From Actinomycetaceae bacterium (GTDB lineage: Bacteria > Actinomycetota > Actinomycetes > Actinomycetales > Actinomycetaceae), in assembly GCA_028724905.1 (NCBI GenBank), contig JAQYTG010000009.1, forward strand, positions 1 to 48,272: 48,272 bases of DNA, given 5' to 3'. Positions within the stretch are counted from its first letter, which is position 1. Each line of letters starts with the position of its first letter. The position numbers were made by a program, and so were the translations under genes. Of the stretch, positions 9,301 to 16,649 are shown one piece after another. The notes below the pieces were generated by a model. It made no database searches, was not told the origin of the DNA, and saw nothing but the letters and a program-made list of their open reading frames with translations.

Positions 9301-11429
9301 GCGATGCGATCCACGTGGGTGACGATAGCGCCAATGAATGCCACGCCCATCATGCGAATTTCCAGACTCTCATCCGGTGCATGATCTTTGGCCACTTTGA
9401 AAGCATCGAGAATAAAGAGTTTGATGTGCCGATCTCGGATGGTCTGCTTAGCTTTTTCTGGCAGGTGCGCCCAGAATTCCTGAGGGCTCTCATCGCTTTG
9501 AATGATGAATGTGCCGCCATCGACGAGTCCTTTGAGAGGATTCGTGTGGTGGAAGACCTTGTGATCTGGGCTGACGACGATCTCCACATCTTCGAGCTCA
9601 GCATTTGTGATCTTAATCGGCTCCGGCGAGAGCGTGATGTAGTAATTCGTGGCGGCGCCCGACTTTTCAGAACCATATTTTGGCGCGGCCTTGGAATGCA
9701 AGTGCAGCAGCTCAGCGAGAATGTCGGTGAGTAGCTTGCCGGTGGCAATCGTGCCGTATCCTCCCACGGAGTGGAAGCGGATGCGCATTGTCTCGGCAGG
9801 CAGCAGCCCTTGCGGGTTGGGTTCTAGATGTAGAGCCATTTTTTCGGTGGCAGGGTAGGCTGTGCGCAGCCGCTCCTGAAGCTCAGCTTGCTCGCCAGTG
9901 GCATCTGGATCGAAGAACGTCGAGCCGATGTAAAATTCGGGTGCGAGATCTCTCGCCGCCATCGCCTTAAACGTGGCAATCAGGTGGCGCGGCTGCACGT
10001 CGTGGCCGCCCAATCCGAAGAAGCCGGTGGAAATTTCTGGCAGTTCATCTGGGTTGAGCGCACCGATGTGGGGATACCGCGCAGAGCGTGCATTCTGAGC
10101 AGCTTTCAGCAGGGCAGTGTTCACGAAAGTGGTGAGCGCAGCCTGATCGGAGCGTTCCAGCACCGTCACCGCTCGTGCTCCGCGTACGGCCTCAACAAAT
10201 TCTGCTTCGGGGAACGGCTGCAGAAGCTGAATCTGCACCAGGCCAACTTTGTATCCGTGCTCGCGCATATAGGGGATCACGGCGAGCACATCTTCGCTGA
10301 TCGAGCCTAAGCCCACCATGATGTAATCGGCGTCCTCGGTGTAGTAGCTGCGCACTGGAGCGTAATCACGGCCGGTGAGTTCGTTGTATTCGCGCATCGC
10401 TTGGCGCACCAAAGCCGGCACATCCGCTTGGAAATGGGTGCGGTTGTCGGCCACGCCGGCCTGGAAATCTGGCTGGTTTTGCACTGCTCCGGTGAGGCCA
10501 GGGTTGTCTAGATCAACCAGTGAGGGGATGAGCTGACGGGTGCCTTGAGCGGGAGCATTTACCCATTGACGGCGCCAGGGCGCCACGGCATCAGCGGGTA
10601 AGAAACCGGCAATCTCGGCATCGAAGAGGTCTCCGGTGGTATCTGCCTCCACCGCTGCGGCGTTGGCCTGGAGGAAGTCACGGATCGCGCTTACGCTCGC
10701 AGCCGGAAGCGAGGCGGCATGGGCATCGAGATAGGCTCCTACTTGGAAAACGCGGCCTTTTGCCCCGAACAGCATTTCCTGCGCCACCGTTGGGCAAGCA
10801 ATGCGCCCTGCCGGATCGCCCAAGTACTCGCGCACTAGCTCAGGCTCGGGTAGGCGCGCTTCGCTCATCATGTGTGACGTCGAGAAGCCATCCATACAGT
10901 TGGCTACTGGAGTGAGGCTGAGGCTGGAGGCTCGGTAAGAGATGAGTGCCAGATCAGCAGCTTCCTCTGGATTAGCCCCAAAGAGCACAGTATAACCAGC
11001 GGGAAGTAGTGCATAAACGTCGTCATGCCCACCCATCACGTTCAAGGAATGACGGCTGACCACGCGGGCAGCCACCTGCAAAACGAAGCCACCAATGCGT
11101 TTGCCAACGGTGACGTAGTGCGATTCTAGGCCGTAGAGCACTCCTTGGGAGCTGGAGGCGTTCGAGATAAATTTTCCGCCAGTGAGCGCCGCCCCCATTG
11201 CCCCCGACTGGGCTGAATGTTCTCCCTCGGGTTCAAAGAAAAACGGGTGTTTACCCCATACGTTTTTGGTTCCTTGTGCTAGCGATGCCTCAAACGTCTC
11301 TGAGATCTCCGTCGATGGCGTGATCGGGTATCCAATCACGCCGCCACACACCATATTCATCACGCGAGCTACGGCGCCATTGCCGTTGATCACTTCGGTT
11401 TTGCCAGGGTATTTGGCCTGTGCACTCAT
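6390..11429 (-). CDS. nifJ: Pyruvate:ferredoxin (flavodoxin) oxidoreductase, oversized
   Basis: The enzyme oxidises pyruvate and CoA to acetyl-CoA and CO2, reducing ferredoxin or flavodoxin. All PFOR domains are in one chain: N-terminal GYPITPSTE; the gamma domain RFHSVGGYGTIATGKLL; two [4Fe-4S] motifs (LCTGCMECALVCP and KCTGCLECVSVC); and the TPP-binding beta domain with GACRGCGE, ANSTGCSSVY, GGDGATYDIGFGAL and LNTGAYSNTGGQTS. At 1679 aa it is far longer than the usual 1170-1230. A Gly/Ser-rich linker is followed by an extra Cys-rich module, QCTDCKTCYQE ending NCDAEIIK, likely a further Fe-S domain. The start is ATG 11429, with GAGGAGG just upstream. The open frame runs 45 codons further, but those codons overlap the promoter at 11536-11564, so they are excluded. 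It overlaps the following gene by 4 bp. Confidence 0.93.
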   Translation of the reverse strand: MSAQAKYPGKTEVINGNGAVARVMNMVCGGVIGYPITPSTEISETFEASLAQGTKNVWGKHPFFFEPEGEHSAQSGAMGAALTGGKFISNASSSQGVLYGLESHYVTVGKRIGGFVLQVAARVVSRHSLNVMGGHDDVYALLPAGYTVLFGANPEEAADLALISYRASSLSLTPVANCMDGFSTSHMMSEARLPEPELVREYLGDPAGRIACPTVAQEMLFGAKGRVFQVGAYLDAHAASLPAASVSAIRDFLQANAAAVEADTTGDLFDAEIAGFLPADAVAPWRRQWVNAPAQGTRQLIPSLVDLDNPGLTGAVQNQPDFQAGVADNRTHFQADVPALVRQAMREYNELTGRDYAPVRSYYTEDADYIMVGLGSISEDVLAVIPYMREHGYKVGLVQIQLLQPFPEAEFVEAVRGARAVTVLERSDQAALTTFVNTALLKAAQNARSARYPHIGALNPDELPEISTGFFGLGGHDVQPRHLIATFKAMAARDLAPEFYIGSTFFDPDATGEQAELQERLRTAYPATEKMALHLEPNPQGLLPAETMRIRFHSVGGYGTIATGKLLTDILAELLHLHSKAAPKYGSEKSGAATNYYITLSPEPIKITNAELEDVEIVVSPDHKVFHHTNPLKGLVDGGTFIIQSDESPQEFWAHLPEKAKQTIRDRHIKLFILDAFKVAKDHAPDESLEIRMMGVAFIGAIVTHVDRIASGANIGALLERVHRQLEKKFGMKGLGIVEANMAVVEQGAMEAMPVDYEALDAAAAAAGSEHAPRSHPALDLSISEDMATRQSGCALTQGLFDRGYFHTTMAEPFANGTISESPVYPGAGYFLPPASAAAKDKGLFRRQIPVFESNLCTGCMECALVCPDAAIPNTVFTIDTLLETAAKEAGEVASPAVSQLHAVGEAMRAQLHAQKGKNRPDIADVFADAATAAGVPEPASAAIADVLRAYPTSRTRPFFDAAEKQKAGTGALFSATIDPWKCTGCLECVSVCGPNALVATAQTREVLEQAEERFAFLAKLPNTPAEFSDPHGGPSLDLKRIFLNHRNYYATIGGHGACRGCGEVTAIRQTMALANEINTERIARHRKELSELVDGLNAMAAAGSVEGSEKDGELSDLLASVTAQLEARLYRYEGPAGRSGPAGTVVANSTGCSSVYASTAPFNAYQEPWVNSLFQDAQPLAKGIFEGLAADLASDVLAMRQARAILSGKRGKDIPTDPPEWQHFTERELSLMPAVMTIGGDGATYDIGFGALSRILTSGTPLKVLVLNTGAYSNTGGQTSTASLEGQDSDLSRFGKFHHGKHEQRKELGLLAAMHPNVLVISTSTSYQAHFLKNVAGALEQTDYPAVIDVYTPCQPEHGIGDDEAAEHSRLAVKARISPLFVHEPEHDDFADQFIIDGNPNPHDTWSTIKLAYVDGDGGTQIMEIPYTPADFAASENRFRKHFSKLAPDAPAPTPIAQYVDIAPAERAGRTPFVYSTDKAGRLIKRTVSASMVALTEQCREYWHLLQYLAGQNLKELRKENGDLKADLKAKLVQAQKDQDAIIDQIAQAMAEVAATGSASTPLPSGFGSFSGGTGSSGSDESSSADGSSGAAGGEAEPGAHGSAPFFYDPATMPQCTDCKTCYQEIPEFFQQSTEVIDGQPTQVATLIPGSLDSVTVTGELRARIAHVIANCDAEIIK

Positions 11430-11482
11430 GCCGAATTCCTCCTCGAAACAGGCTGACTTTGAGTTCCATCTTAATGATTTGT

Positions 11483-11502
11483 GTGCAGTTGTAGGCCTGC
11501 AC
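11483..11502. promoter_or_regulatory. Inverted repeat in the nifJ leader
   Basis: GTGCAG, 8 bases, CTGCAC lies between the predicted nifJ promoter and start codon, about 54-73 bases before the ATG. The position would suit a repressor operator or a leader hairpin. No regulator gene is adjacent, so the role is open. Confidence 0.3.
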
Positions 11503-11535
11503 GGTGGGCAATTAAAGGAAGAAATAGCTTGCGAA

Positions 11536-11564
11536 AAGATAATGCAGATATGGCAGAGTGACAA
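11536..11564 (-). promoter_or_regulatory. Predicted sigma-70-type promoter of the nifJ operon
   Basis: Read on the minus strand, TTGTCA (11564-11559) and TATCTT (11541-11536) are separated by exactly 17 bases, a strong match to the housekeeping consensus (TTGACA and TATAAT). Transcription would begin near 11529, leaving a leader of about 100 nt before the GAGGAGG-preceded ATG at 11429. Confidence 0.6.
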
Positions 11565-11580
11565 AATTGGTCTGCTGATT

Positions 11581-12318
11581 TTATCGCTCGCACTTTTGCA
11601 AGACGGCAGTCATGGCGTCTCGCTCTGGTGTCGTCACCCACAGGTGATACTTCTTTTTGACGGCAATCTGGCGCGATACATACGTGCACCGATACTTTTG
11701 GTTCGGAGGAAGCCAGGTGGCGGCGTCAGCATCAGATTTTTGTTGGTTGAGCGCACCGTCCACCGCGAGCAGATTCAGAGGGTCGTTAGCTAGCTGTTCG
11801 CGCTGGCTTTGATCGAGCTGCTGGGCGCCTTTCTGCCATGCGTCCGATAGCGCTACGACGTGATCAATCTGAACGAGCTCCGATGTGCCCTGACCTCGGG
11901 TAAAGTGCAGCTGCTTGCCCGAGTAAGGGTCGTCGAGCACTCCAGAGATGACGACGCACCCGTGCGTCCCCTCTTTATAGCTGATATTCGTCAGGTCGCG
12001 TCCGAGAATATCATTGCGGGTATCGCAGCCGTTGCGATCCATGTCTTTCCAGGCTTGCCCAAACATACGTGTGCGTTCGTATCCCGTTTGAGGTGCGCGT
12101 CCCTTGACGGGCAGTGACGCCAACGCCGTCAGCGCGAAGTCTGCTGGTAAGACGTTCGACTGTGTGGCAGCTAATGTAATGGTAGATCCGTCGTCACGCG
12201 TGCTATCGCTGCGGACGTGATTGCCCAGCACCGGTGCCAGGGCATAAACGGTGAGGCAGAAGGCAGCAGCGGCGATACCAGCGAAGAATTTTTTGGCCAC
12301 GTGAGCATGGTAAGTCAC
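11581..12318 (-). CDS. Secreted HNH nuclease (DUF1524 / GmrSD C-terminal-like)
   Basis: A 245-aa protein with an N-terminal hydrophobic segment (KKFFAGIAAAAFCLTVYA, residues 9-26) that reads as a signal peptide or membrane anchor. The C-terminal half is the small HNH domain found alone in many actinobacteria: DRNGCDTRND, then a segment containing GVLDDPYSGK, then IDHVVALSDAW carrying the catalytic His, then NDPLNLLAVDGALNQQKSD with the Asn and the downstream residues. The predicted role is non-specific DNA cleavage outside the membrane, for nutrient recovery or processing of incoming DNA. The latter is inference, prompted by comEA and comEC elsewhere in the window. It faces away from the symporter gene, with a promoter region between them. 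Confidence 0.85.
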   Translation of the reverse strand: MTYHAHVAKKFFAGIAAAAFCLTVYALAPVLGNHVRSDSTRDDGSTITLAATQSNVLPADFALTALASLPVKGRAPQTGYERTRMFGQAWKDMDRNGCDTRNDILGRDLTNISYKEGTHGCVVISGVLDDPYSGKQLHFTRGQGTSELVQIDHVVALSDAWQKGAQQLDQSQREQLANDPLNLLAVDGALNQQKSDADAATWLPPNQKYRCTYVSRQIAVKKKYHLWVTTPERDAMTAVLQKCER

Positions 12319-12434
12319 GAATCTGGAGTTCTGGCAGAAGCTGGATGTAGGGCGTCCGAAAATAGCCGTCCAAAATTATCAACGTCTGAAAAGGCGTTCA
12401 GAAATCGGAAATAGGCGTTCAAAAAATAGCAGCG

Positions 12435-12464
12435 TTGCCAAAGATCTCGTGCCGGTGTGATAGT
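12435..12464 (+). promoter_or_regulatory. Predicted promoter of the alanine symporter gene
   Basis: TTGCCA (12435-12440) and GATAGT (12459-12464) are 18 bases apart, and a TG directly before the second hexamer (TGTGATAGT) makes it an extended -10. This places the transcript start near 12471, about 115 bases before the chosen TTG start. Confidence 0.45.
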
Positions 12465-12584
12465 TTGTGAAGCTGGACGTGCCCACTATCGTGCATGGTA
12501 CGGCACATGGCTAGTGCGTGCTCATACATACATCTGCGCGCATCACTGTTGCACAAGGGCTGCATAAGGGGAAGGGGAGCACTC

Positions 12585-14024
12585 TTGAACGCTATTGCGG
12601 AAATTTTCGGAAGCATTTCCGATTTTGTCTACACCTATATTTTGATCGCTTTGCTCATACTTTCGGGCGTGTATTTTACGATTCGCTCCGGCGCGGTACA
12701 GCTGCGCAACTTCGGGCAGATGGTAAAAACCATTTTCACGTCACGCGATGCTTCCGATGGGGCTATTTCTTCCTTTCAGGCTTTTGCTATTGGCATTGCT
12801 TCGCGCGTCGGCACAGGCAATATCGCCGGTGTAGCACTCGCTTTGGTAGCTGGTGGGCCAGGTGCAGTTTTCTGGATGTGGGTGGTGGCTTTTGTGGGAA
12901 TGGCCACGGCGTTTATCGAGGCGACGCTCGCCCAACTGTTCAAAATTCGCTGGAGTGACGGCACATTCCGAGGCGGGCCTGCTTTCTATATTCAGCGTGG
13001 CCTCGGATCGCGTGCTGCTGGTGCTGTCTTTGCAGTATTCCTGATTTTCTCGTTCGGCATCTCCTACGAGATGGTGCAGGCTAATACGATTGCTTCCACG
13101 CTGAAGGGCCAGTACGCTGTGGATCCTTTGCTGACGGCGATTGTGCTGGTGCTGCTCACAGCTATTGTGGTCTTCGGCGGGATTAAGCGCATTGCACGGG
13201 TCACGGAGTGGCTGGCTCCGGCGATGGCTGTGGTCTATATTTTGATCGCATTGGTGATTGTGCTGATTAATTACGATCAGATTATTCCTACGCTAGAGTT
13301 GATCTTCGCCTCGGCGTTTGGCTTGAAAGCTGGTATAGCTGGCACTGCTGGTGGGGTGCTAGCTGCGATGCTCAACGGTGCTCGTCGCGGACTCTTCTCC
13401 AATGAAGCCGGTGAGGGTTCCGCTCCAAACGCCGCTTCGACAGCTCAGGTGAGCCATCCAGCTAAGCAAGGCCTCATTCAGGCAATGGGCGTGTTCGTCG
13501 ATACCATTTTGGTGTGTTCGGCCACGGCGTTTATACTGCTCAACTCCATTGAAGCTGGCGTCTACCAGCCTGGTCAAGATACCGGCGTCGAAGGGGCGCC
13601 GCTCACGATTAACGCCGTCACGAGTCAGCTAGGTGGGTGGATCGCTCCGGTGATGGTGATTTTGATTCTGGTCTTTTGTTATTCCTCCATTATCGGGAAC
13701 TTTGCTTACGCCGAGGTGAACGTCGATTTCCTCTCTCGTGGCAAGATTGACAGCACGAAACTTCTCGGAGTTATCGCCACGGTTTCGGTGTTCGTCGGCT
13801 CCATCGCTTCGCTGAAAGCAGTGTGGAATTTTGCGGATATCACGATGGCCGGCATGGCACTGATCAACCTCGTGGCTATTTTGCTGCTGGGGAAGTGGGC
13901 ATTCGGCGCGCTCAAAGATTTCCGCCAAGATCCCGAGCGTCCATTTGTGGCCACCAATAACCCCAATATGCCAGGGGAGCTGCCCACGGATATCTGGGTG
14001 GAGCGGGAGAACCCGCTCGCCTAG
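12585..14024 (+). CDS. Sodium:alanine/glycine symporter (AGCS family)
   Basis: An inner-membrane carrier importing alanine or glycine with Na+ (or H+). From the chosen start it is 479 aa with about 10-11 hydrophobic helices. AGCS signatures are visible: RVGTGNIAGVALALVAGGPG (about 65-84), GGPAFYIQRGLG, and GLFSNEAGEGSAPNAAST in the middle of the protein, the family's most conserved segment. The frame is open further upstream to 12495, but TTG 12585 is preceded by GGGGAAGGGGAG and gives an N-terminus of normal family length (NAIAEIFGSISDFVYTYI). It is monocistronic. The exact substrate cannot be read from the sequence. Confidence 0.9.
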   Translation: MNAIAEIFGSISDFVYTYILIALLILSGVYFTIRSGAVQLRNFGQMVKTIFTSRDASDGAISSFQAFAIGIASRVGTGNIAGVALALVAGGPGAVFWMWVVAFVGMATAFIEATLAQLFKIRWSDGTFRGGPAFYIQRGLGSRAAGAVFAVFLIFSFGISYEMVQANTIASTLKGQYAVDPLLTAIVLVLLTAIVVFGGIKRIARVTEWLAPAMAVVYILIALVIVLINYDQIIPTLELIFASAFGLKAGIAGTAGGVLAAMLNGARRGLFSNEAGEGSAPNAASTAQVSHPAKQGLIQAMGVFVDTILVCSATAFILLNSIEAGVYQPGQDTGVEGAPLTINAVTSQLGGWIAPVMVILILVFCYSSIIGNFAYAEVNVDFLSRGKIDSTKLLGVIATVSVFVGSIASLKAVWNFADITMAGMALINLVAILLLGKWAFGALKDFRQDPERPFVATNNPNMPGELPTDIWVERENPLA

Positions 14025-14313
14025 TACGGGTAGCATGGCCGTGGTACGGATAGTTATGAGCGTGCTGATGGTGCCGTTGATGACGTGCAGCGAACACTAG
14101 ACGTGCAGCGAACATTAAGTGAGCCGCGGAAGCTAGGGCGGGCGGATTCTGCCGGAGCTGCAGACGCTACAACGACAACGGACGGGAGCTTGCCGGAGCT
14201 ACGAACGGGTAGCCTGCCGAAGCTGCAAAAGCTAGGACGGCGGAGCTTGCCGGAGTTGCAAAAGCTACAGCGATAACGGCGGAGCTGGTGTTGGGGTCTA
14301 TAATACGCAGATC
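14025..14313. repeat. Degenerate short repeats between the symporter and crcB genes
   Basis: No gene is seen. ACGTGCAGCGAACA occurs twice at 14084-14115. The block GAGCTTGCCGGAGCTAC / GTAGCCTGCCGAAGCTGC / GAGCTTGCCGGAGTTGC recurs about every 30-35 bases between 14170 and 14270, next to copies of AAAAGCTA. These look like decayed tandem duplications. Both flanking genes end or converge here. Confidence 0.5.
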
Positions 14314-14703
14314 TTACGAGGTCACAAGCGCGCCGATCATCAAGCCGAGGATGGCCGCCAACAGGCATCCGAGTAGCATGAGGGATTGGTAAGCGTCAGC
14401 GCGCCGTGGGCTCTCCTCTTGTGCGAGTTCCACGGCGTCGAGGCTGGCGGAGGAAAACGTGGTGAGCCCGCCGCAAAAGCCGGTGCCGAGGATAGCTAGC
14501 CACTGCGTCGCAGATCCTTCGCCGCTCCCCGTTTCGCCGATCCACATGGCCGTCATTGCACCGAGCAGAAAGCTCCCGAGGACATTCACCGTCAGCGTGC
14601 CGAGCCGCCACGAACGCACGGGGATAGCGCGGTCGATAAGGTACCGCAGAGCGGCGCCTATCCCACCAGCAATGCCGATGAGTAGCACGGTGAGGAGATC
14701 CAT
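14314..14703 (-). CDS. crcB: Fluoride channel subunit CrcB/Fluc (second of pair)
   Basis: A 129-aa four-helix membrane protein of the Fluc family, which lets fluoride leave the cell. Family signatures are present: GGIGAALRYLIDR near residue 13-25, TLTVNVLGSFLLG (with the pore-facing Asn), and GTGFCGGLTTFSSASLD, which contains the TTFSS segment lining the channel. The start ATG overlaps the stop of the upstream crcB gene by one base (TGATG), so the two are translationally coupled. In actinobacteria paired Fluc proteins form heterodimers, an established arrangement. Confidence 0.93.
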   Translation of the reverse strand: MDLLTVLLIGIAGGIGAALRYLIDRAIPVRSWRLGTLTVNVLGSFLLGAMTAMWIGETGSGEGSATQWLAILGTGFCGGLTTFSSASLDAVELAQEESPRRADAYQSLMLLGCLLAAILGLMIGALVTS

Positions 14704-15233
14704 CAGCGTTCACCGCCTCTCCCACGCTCGCTATCCGTATCGTCGTCACCGTCTTTGCTGAGCGATGGTGGGCACGTTGTTGGCCTGTGCGCGATTGAGT
14801 ACGTCATAGGAGCGAAGCGGGTGCCATCCCCTGACGGGTATTCCATGCGCGGATATTGTCCTCCGATACTCACCCCTGCCCAGGCGGCGAACGTCCCCAG
14901 GATCACTGATAGCGTGTAATACCAGAGGGCAAGTACGGGATGCCCCGCCTGGCTCAGCATCATGGAATCGACGGTGAGCGCGCTGTAGGTCGTGAAACCA
15001 CCGAGAAATCCCGTGCCCAGGCAGGCTCGCCAGCGGGCGCGGCGAACAGTATCGGGCACGGCTCGCGCAAGGATTGCTACGAGTAGGCCGAGCAAAAATG
15101 CTCCGCAGATATTGATGAGTCCGGTAGCCAGTGGGAATGGTGCTGCGTGAGTGGGGATGGCTTGAGTGATTCCGAAGCGGGCTAGTACCCCACACATCCC
15201 GCCGCAAAAGACGAGCAGCATATTCACGATCAT
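14703..15233 (-). CDS. crcB: Fluoride channel subunit CrcB/Fluc (first of pair)
   Basis: The partner Fluc subunit, 176 aa from ATG 15233, which has TTGGGAAG about 6-8 bases upstream; the longer open frame to 15455 has no support. It carries GGMCGVLARFGITQ, INICGAFLLGLL and TGFLGGFTTYSALTVDSM, matching the conserved Arg, Asn and TTYSA/TTFSS positions. Beyond the fourth helix it has a hydrophilic tail of about 50 residues, ending in an acidic/Arg-rich stretch (DGDDDTDSERGRGGER), absent from typical Fluc proteins of about 125 aa. The tail's coding end supplies the overlap with the next gene. I looked for a fluoride riboswitch upstream and did not see one. Confidence 0.9.
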   Translation of the reverse strand: MIVNMLLVFCGGMCGVLARFGITQAIPTHAAPFPLATGLINICGAFLLGLLVAILARAVPDTVRRARWRACLGTGFLGGFTTYSALTVDSMMLSQAGHPVLALWYYTLSVILGTFAAWAGVSIGGQYPRMEYPSGDGTRFAPMTYSIAHRPTTCPPSLSKDGDDDTDSERGRGGER

Positions 15234-15831
15234 GGCATCTTCCCAATGTGTTTGATAGCGTCGGCGAAGCATCGGCCAAACATTGGCCAAGCGTCGGCGA
15301 AGTGTCGGCAAAGTCAATTTTATCAAAGCTGAGTTGGTGGCTGCAGGCTGGGTGAAAGCTAGGCTGGATGGCATCTGCTCATAGGTAGCAGGGCATCGCG
15401 GGTAGCGAGTTATGCTCATGGTGGCGAGGTATCGTGCCTGGTGGGTTATACGCATAGGTAGCAGGGCATCGCGGCTGGTGGGCTATGTGCGAAGGCGACT
15501 CGTTTCACAGGTGTGGGCTGTGGGCGGCAGTAACGGTGGCGTATGCGGATGCCGAACGGGTGGTGTATGTGGATGCCGAACGTGGCGTATGCTGATGCTG
15601 AGCGGATGGGGCAAGATCATTAATCTGGAATAATATCAACCCGCCAGGACTGAGCCGCGCCAACAAAGAGCCCTACATCTATCAAATAGCTACCGGACAT
15701 CTATCAAATAGCTACCGGCCGTTAGCTCGCGCGTGCCGTTCCAGCAAAGTTCCCCTCCAGCCGAAGTTCCCCTCCAGCCGAAGTTCCCCCTAGTCGCTAT
15801 ATGGCGTACGCGCTCCTGCTAAGCTGAACGT
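15234..15831. repeat. Intergenic region packed with tandem and direct repeats
   Basis: No gene is seen. A 22-bp unit (CATAGGTAGCAGGGCATCGC plus GG) is exact at 15380-15401 and 15453-15474. Three imperfect units of about 24 bp (GGTGGCGTATGCGGATGCCG type) run from about 15536 to 15605. An exact 22-bp tandem pair (ACATCTATCAAATAGCTACC plus GG) occupies 15675-15718. A 17-bp unit (AAGTTCCCCTCCAGCCG) is present 2.6 times at 15747-15790. Only the last 40 bases before 15832 are free of repeats and could hold the nif3 promoter. Confidence 0.75.
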
Positions 15832-16632
15832 ATGGCTGTTACCGTGGCAGATGTCATCGACGTTATGAATCACCACTATCCTCCTGCCCTCGCACAAGAG
15901 TGGGATCGGGTGGGGCTTTCGGTGGGAGAGCCCAGCGCACAGGTGCGGGCGGTGGGCTTTGCGGTGGATCCCTGCGCTGCTACGGTGCGTGAGGCGATTG
16001 ATCGCGGGGCGCAACTGCTCGTCACGCATCATCCGTTATTTCTGCGGGGCACGCACTCAGTGGCAGCCACCACTGGCAAAGGGCAGTGGGTCACAGATCT
16101 TATCCGTTCTGGCTGTGCTCTCTTCTCGGCTCACACCAATGCGGATGCGGCGGTGGACGGTTCCGGAGCTGCACTGGCGAGTTTGCTGCAGTTAGACAAC
16201 GTTCGTCCGCTTGAACCTGATGCCAATGATCGTGCTTTGGGTATTGGTACAGTAGGCGAGCTTCCCCTCACTATGAGCGTGCGGGAGCTAGCTCAGCGCT
16301 TGAAAGCTCTCATCCCGCAGACGCCTGCCGGTATTACTATTGGTGGTGATCCCGAGCGGATTGTGCGTACGGTGGCGCTCTGCCCTGGATCGGGAGATTC
16401 GCTCTTTGCCCGAGTACGGGCAGTGAAAGCTGATGTGTATGTGACGGCGGATTTGCGCCATCATCCTGCCACAGATCATTTGTGGAACGGCGGCTGCCCG
16501 CTGATCGGACTCACCCACTTTGCTTCCGAATGGCCGTTGCTCGTGAATCTGCGTCGGCGTGTGAGTGTGGAGCTTGATGTGGATGCCTACGTATCTACGC
16601 TTATCACGGATCCGTGGATTGAACGGCTATAG
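15832..16632 (+). CDS. Nif3-like dinuclear metal centre protein
   Basis: A 266-aa member of the Nif3/YqfO family, also annotated as GTP cyclohydrolase 1 type 2-like; its true activity is unsettled. The family's metal-binding sites are visible: VTHHPLFLRG (about residues 64-73, the HH pair), FSAHTNADAAVDG (about 98-110), and near the C-terminus GLTHFASEW with His and Glu ligands. EWDRVGLSVGEP near residue 22 is the N-terminal hallmark. It stands 17 bases before the coiled-coil gene, the standard actinobacterial pair. No good Shine-Dalgarno precedes ATG 15832; TAAGCT seven bases upstream could be a -10 of a leaderless transcript, which is only a suggestion. Confidence 0.9.
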   Translation: MAVTVADVIDVMNHHYPPALAQEWDRVGLSVGEPSAQVRAVGFAVDPCAATVREAIDRGAQLLVTHHPLFLRGTHSVAATTGKGQWVTDLIRSGCALFSAHTNADAAVDGSGAALASLLQLDNVRPLEPDANDRALGIGTVGELPLTMSVRELAQRLKALIPQTPAGITIGGDPERIVRTVALCPGSGDSLFARVRAVKADVYVTADLRHHPATDHLWNGGCPLIGLTHFASEWPLLVNLRRRVSVELDVDAYVSTLITDPWIERL

Positions 16633-16649
16633 GTGCAGAAGGAGAGGCA

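Noticed and set aside
11430..11564. 45-codon upstream extension of nifJ
   Set aside because: It has no ribosome site, is unlike PFOR N-termini, and covers the predicted promoter and transcript start; ATG 11429 has GAGGAGG.
12495..12584. 30-codon upstream extension of the alanine symporter
   Set aside because: The extension is Cys/His/Arg-rich and has no ribosome site, while TTG 12585 follows GGGGAAGGGGAG and gives a normal N-terminus.
15234..15455. Fluoride (crcB) riboswitch upstream of the crcB pair
   Set aside because: I looked for the conserved GGNGATGG...TTC...CC and CTGATGA elements on the minus strand and did not find them.
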